From the NCBI GenBank assembly GCA_947177115.1, contig CAMWTG010000023.1:1-16662 (forward strand): 16,662 nt of DNA, written 5' to 3'. The notes below the pieces were generated by a model. The model was not told the origin of the DNA and did no database searches. It saw only the letters and a list, made by a program, of their open reading frames with translations. This DNA is from an uncultured Clostridia bacterium (GTDB taxonomy: Bacteria; Bacillota; Clostridia; Oscillospirales; Oscillospiraceae). Below, piece by piece: positions 14,451 through 16,662 of the stretch (position 1 is the first letter of the stretch; each line of letters opens with the position of its first letter). The translations under genes and the position numbers were made by a program.

Positions 14451-14942
14451 ATGAGAGCTGTGGCCCACTCAAATAAAAAGCTAAATTTGACTGGTCAAAG
14501 ATTCGGAAAGCTCACCGTGCTGGCTCCGGCGGAAAATATCGGAGGCCGCACAGCCTGGCTGTGCCGGTGTGACTGCGGACAGGAAACGGTGGCGCCCACT
14601 GTCCGGCTGCGGGACGGCCATCGCACCTCCTGCGGGTGCGACAAAGCGCTTTTTGGCAAGCCTCCCGCCGAGGTCGGGCGGGCTAGCCTGACCTATGTGG
14701 ACGGCACCTGCGTGGAGATGATCCGGGCCGGAACCGTACGCTGCAACAACACCAGCGGTGTGCCCGGCGTAGATTGGCGGGCGAAGAAGCAGCGCTGGCG
14801 GGCTATGATCTGCTTTAAAGGGACGCGTTACTACCTGGGCAGCTACAAGAATTTTGACGATGCCGTCAAGGCCCGCAAACGGGCGGAGGAACAACTGCAC
14901 CAGCCATTTTTGGACGAATACGCCCAGACCGCCAAACAGTGA
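14451..14942 (+). CDS. Zinc-ribbon/AP2-domain DNA-binding protein, candidate switched regulator
   Basis: This protein of about 163 residues probably binds DNA. Near the N-terminus LTGQRFGKLTV leads into WLCRCDCGQETV and TSCGC, a cysteine cluster likely to hold zinc that is common in phage and clostridial AP2/HNH proteins. The C-terminal part SGVPGVDWRAKKQRWRAMI through LGSYKNFDDAVKARKRAEEQL is an AP2/ERF-type fold (about the last 60 residues). There is no HNH nuclease motif, so it looks like a binder rather than a homing nuclease. Two ATG codons are in tandem (14448 and 14451); I prefer 14451 because AGGAG directly abuts the first. It follows the invertible segment, so its expression should depend on orientation. 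A GTG at 14460 is a third possible start. Confidence 0.85.
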   Translation: MRAVAHSNKKLNLTGQRFGKLTVLAPAENIGGRTAWLCRCDCGQETVAPTVRLRDGHRTSCGCDKALFGKPPAEVGRASLTYVDGTCVEMIRAGTVRCNNTSGVPGVDWRAKKQRWRAMICFKGTRYYLGSYKNFDDAVKARKRAEEQLHQPFLDEYAQTAKQ

Positions 14943-14964
14943 GGATATGCTCCCGTATTTTCCA

Positions 14965-14993
14965 TTCCATCGGGGAAAGCCGGGCGGTATATA
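14965..14993 (+). promoter_or_regulatory. Possible promoter for the surface protein leader
   Basis: TTCCAT, a 17-base spacer and TATATA form a candidate with a poor -35 box. A weak -35 would fit a promoter needing an activator such as the AP2 protein, but the transcript could instead continue from the AP2 gene, after which I see no terminator. Confidence 0.35.
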
Positions 14994-15110
14994 TGTTACA
15001 AGCAAGCTCGACTATATGATTTTGAAGGGGGCCGTCTATGCCACAATCACTGTCCGCCAGGGGCGAAGCCGGATGCCAGAGCGCTGGTGGCATCGGAACG
15101 ATCTCAGCGG

Positions 15111-15200
15111 AAAGCGCGTGGCAAACCATTGGAAACGATGGGACGGCAAAGCTACGGGGCTAAGGCGGGGGAAACTCCGCTATGCTCGCCGGGTTGCGAT
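15111..15200 (+). ncRNA. c-di-GMP-I (GEMM) riboswitch aptamer
   Basis: The conserved core appears in order: GGCAAACC (15119-15126), a hairpin with a GGAA-type loop (CATT-GGAA-ACGATG), GGGAC-GGCAAAGC (15140-15152), GGGGCTAA (15156-15163), a variable hairpin, and ATGCTCGCCGGGTTGC (15182-15197), which matches the family's GATAGCCGGGTTGCC end. The element binds the second messenger cyclic di-GMP and commonly controls adhesins and motility genes in Clostridia. Edges are approximate. It lies about 230 bases before the surface protein start. Confidence 0.82.
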
Positions 15201-15265
15201 TTCGCAAACCACGGGAAACCGTGGGACTGCAAAGTCATGGGGGCTAAAGTCCATCGCTTCTGATC
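15199..15265 (+). ncRNA. Second, incomplete GEMM-like aptamer core
   Basis: Directly after the first aptamer the core recurs: GCAAACC, ACGGGAAACCGT hairpin, GGGACTGCAAAGTC, and GGGGGCTAAAG (15240-15250). The usual closing part with GCCGGGTT is not recognisable, so this may be a diverged tandem aptamer, one with an unusual third helix, or a decayed copy. Confidence 0.5.
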
Positions 15266-15305
15266 ACCGCAAAAGCCCGGAAAAGCGGGCTTCGCGGAAA
15301 AAAGA

Positions 15306-15400
15306 GACGCAAAGGCGCGAAACAACGCCCGCTGCAGGCGGGCGGAGCGAACTTTGCGGCGATGCGGCCATGCCAGCCCGGCCGCCGGACTCTTTGCGTC
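15306..15400 (+). promoter_or_regulatory. Possible expression platform with two competing pairings
   Basis: GACGCAAAG (15306-15314) can pair with CTTTGCGTC (15392-15400, 9 bp), or its CGCAAAG part (15308-15314) with CTTTGCG (15352-15358, 7 bp). The two pairings exclude each other. No T-tract follows, so control would be on ribosome access or by another route, not by a simple terminator. Confidence 0.45.
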
Positions 15401-15433
15401 CGAAATAAGCAAAGAAAGGGAGAAATATGTAAA

Positions 15434-16662
15434 ATGAAAAAATGGAAAAACCTAGGCAGGCGGGGCCTGTCGCTGCTGGTATGTCTGATGATGTGCCTGA
15501 GTATGCTGCCCGGCGTGGCGTATGCCGGCGAGGCGGAGCTGGATGAGCATATTCATGAAGATGAGTATGTGGATGATTTTGGTATCGCTTTGCTGGCGGA
15601 TGGAGTTGACACCTCCCATCATACACATGATGGGAAATGTTACCTGTGCTATACTTCCGGCGAGCACGAGAACAAAGAGCGGGTTTGGCTTTGGTTTATT
15701 CCATTGCCCAAGGACTGGATTGCTCGCTGCTCTTGTTGCGGCATGTACTGGATAAAGGGCACCGGTTGGACTGACGATCCTAAAGCATATTGCGATATGT
15801 TCGGTCATACATTTGGTGAAGCTGTGTCCAATAATGACGCAACCTGTCTGAATGATGGTACAAAGACCAAAACCTGTGGCCTTTGTGAGCACCAAGAGAC
15901 AGAAACGGACAGAGGCAGTAAAAAGCCGCATTCTTATACTGCTGCATGGATGCCTACCACGAATGGGCATGAGCGTTATTGCGATTATGGCTGCGGCACG
16001 AAGGACCCGGCTTCCGGTTCCCACCAGCCTACGCCGTTTGGCGAGACCGTTGAGGCTACCTGCGTGACGCCCGGTCAAACCGCTGGCAGCAAATGTTCTG
16101 TGTGTGATTATGTTATTGTTGAGGCATTAAAAGGTTCTTTTGATCGAAACAATCACAAGCACACAGAGAACAAAGTTGAGGTTCCCGCTACCTGCACCGC
16201 TCCCGGTACCGAGGCCGGTGTGTGGTGCAACGACTGCAGTAGCTGGGTCAGCGGCGGCGATGAGATCGATGCTCTGGACCATGACTTTATTGGGGCGGCT
16301 TGGCAGAAGGACGATACTGAGCACTGGCATGTCTGCACCCGTGAAGGCTGTGACGCACCAGATACCAAGACCCCGCACAGCTACACCGATTACACCTGGA
16401 ACAAGGATGCCAAGGAGTGGACCGGCACCTGCGTATGCGGCAAGACCGATGTGAAGGCGGAGCTGCCCGAGAATGCTGACCACACCTGTGTCCCGGGCGA
16501 TACCTGGGTGCCTGGTGAGACCCAGCACTGGCACACCTGCATCGGCTGCGGCGAAGTAGTTGAGAGCTCCATGGCGGATCACAGCTACACCGGCTACACC
16601 TGGAACGAGGATGCCAAGGAGTGGACCGGCACCTGCGTATGCGGCAAGACCGATGTGAAGGC
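15434..16662 (+). CDS. Secreted Cys/His-rich repeat surface protein, 3' end missing
   Basis: The frame is open from 15434 to the window end (409 residues, no stop). The signal peptide is clear: MKKWKNLGRRGL, a hydrophobic core, and cleavage after AYA at residue 31. The rest is a string of CxxC pairs with nearby histidines (CYLC, CGLC, CSVC, CNDC, CIGC). One repeat type reads EATCVTPGQTAGSKCSVC and PATCTAPGTEAGVWCNDC, as in large surface proteins of gut Clostridia. A second type, HSYT-YTW...GTCVCGKTDVKA, recurs every 68 residues. AAAGGGAG lies 11 bases before the ATG, with an ATGTAA in between. No anchor is seen because the C-terminus is missing. It is probably an adhesin-like exported protein; metal binding by the CxxC pairs is possible but unproven. 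Confidence 0.85.
   Translation, partial: MKKWKNLGRRGLSLLVCLMMCLSMLPGVAYAGEAELDEHIHEDEYVDDFGIALLADGVDTSHHTHDGKCYLCYTSGEHENKERVWLWFIPLPKDWIARCSCCGMYWIKGTGWTDDPKAYCDMFGHTFGEAVSNNDATCLNDGTKTKTCGLCEHQETETDRGSKKPHSYTAAWMPTTNGHERYCDYGCGTKDPASGSHQPTPFGETVEATCVTPGQTAGSKCSVCDYVIVEALKGSFDRNNHKHTENKVEVPATCTAPGTEAGVWCNDCSSWVSGGDEIDALDHDFIGAAWQKDDTEHWHVCTREGCDAPDTKTPHSYTDYTWNKDAKEWTGTCVCGKTDVKAELPENADHTCVPGDTWVPGETQHWHTCIGCGEVVESSMADHSYTGYTWNEDAKEWTGTCVCGKTDVK
16376..16458 (+). repeat. Direct repeat copy 1 in the surface protein gene
   Basis: These 83 bases match 16580-16662 with three mismatches, at a period of 204 bases (68 codons). Confidence 0.92.
16580..16662 (+). repeat. Direct repeat copy 2, running to the window end
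   Basis: This is the second copy of the 83-base unit at 16376-16458. The window stops at the end of the matching stretch, as an assembly would when further copies follow. Confidence 0.92.

Larger units (their letters stand above)
14943..15433 (+). other. Long structured leader of the surface protein gene, no coding gene
   Basis: This 491-base stretch has frames open in both directions, but none looks like protein. It contains a c-di-GMP-I aptamer, a second GEMM-like core and several GC hairpins: GATGCCA/TGGCATC at 15072-15094, AAGCCCG/CGGGCTT at 15273-15292 closed by CCGC/GCGG, CGCCCGC/GCGGGCG at 15326-15344, and GCGGCC/GGCCGC at 15364-15385. Confidence 0.8.

Noticed and set aside
14854..15408. 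Open frame running from the AP2 gene through the riboswitch region
   Set aside because: It overlaps the true AP2 frame, crosses conserved RNA structure and has no protein features.
15452..16582. Antisense frames opposite the surface protein gene
   Set aside because: The plus strand has a signal peptide and regular CxxC repeats over an unbroken frame; the antisense frames only mirror the repeat composition.
16376..16662. CRISPR array
   Set aside because: The repeats are long, in frame, and separated by coding sequence with a 68-codon period.

Overview
The window looks like chromosomal DNA of a GC-rich gut-type Clostridia (Oscillospiraceae-like). This rests on gene content (Gram-positive-length SecA with a zinc-binding tail, NiaR, a HrcA/CIRCE-controlled ClpB, a C/H-repeat surface protein), strong AGGAGG-type ribosome sites and GC-rich coding sequence with AT-rich control regions. 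The taxon is inferred, not measured. Both ends look like assembly ends: bases 1-16 match a Nextera transposase adapter, and the last 83 bases are a near-exact copy of an earlier repeat.

Layout. (1) 1-3840, minus strand: a promoter drives fumC, then an OmpR-type response regulator, a sensor histidine kinase (4-base overlap with the regulator) and the start of a small membrane-anchored protein. (2) 3968-9729, plus strand: a good sigma-A promoter, then secA, an unrecognised conserved-looking protein, pgeF (YfiH/DUF152) and a family 5 solute-binding lipoprotein, closed by a strong bidirectional-type hairpin terminator. (3) 9835-12555: a perfect CIRCE operator, a promoter and clpB. (4) 12552-13114: niaR behind a promoter overlapped by an inverted repeat. 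(5) 13300-16662: a compact accessory locus.

The accessory locus is the main discovery. A tyrosine recombinase (13353-14189) whose leader hides its Shine-Dalgarno site in a 19-bp hairpin is followed at once by two perfect 21-bp inverted repeats (14201-14221 and 14420-14440). They flank a 198-bp AT-rich segment carrying an outward-firing extended -10 promoter and an intrinsic terminator. This is the architecture of an invertible promoter switch. In the orientation given, the promoter points away from the next gene, the terminator blocks read-through, and the right repeat forms part of a 14-bp hairpin that covers the next gene's ribosome site: an OFF state at two levels. Inversion would turn the promoter toward that gene and shorten the hairpin to 8 bp. 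The switched gene encodes a small zinc-ribbon/AP2-domain DNA-binding protein. Downstream lies a 491-base structured leader with one good c-di-GMP-I (GEMM) riboswitch aptamer and a second, incomplete GEMM-like core, and then a secreted Cys/His-rich repeat protein that runs off the window. I infer a layered circuit: recombinase, ON/OFF AP2 regulator, c-di-GMP-gated surface protein.

No tRNA, rRNA, CRISPR array or insertion sequence was seen.
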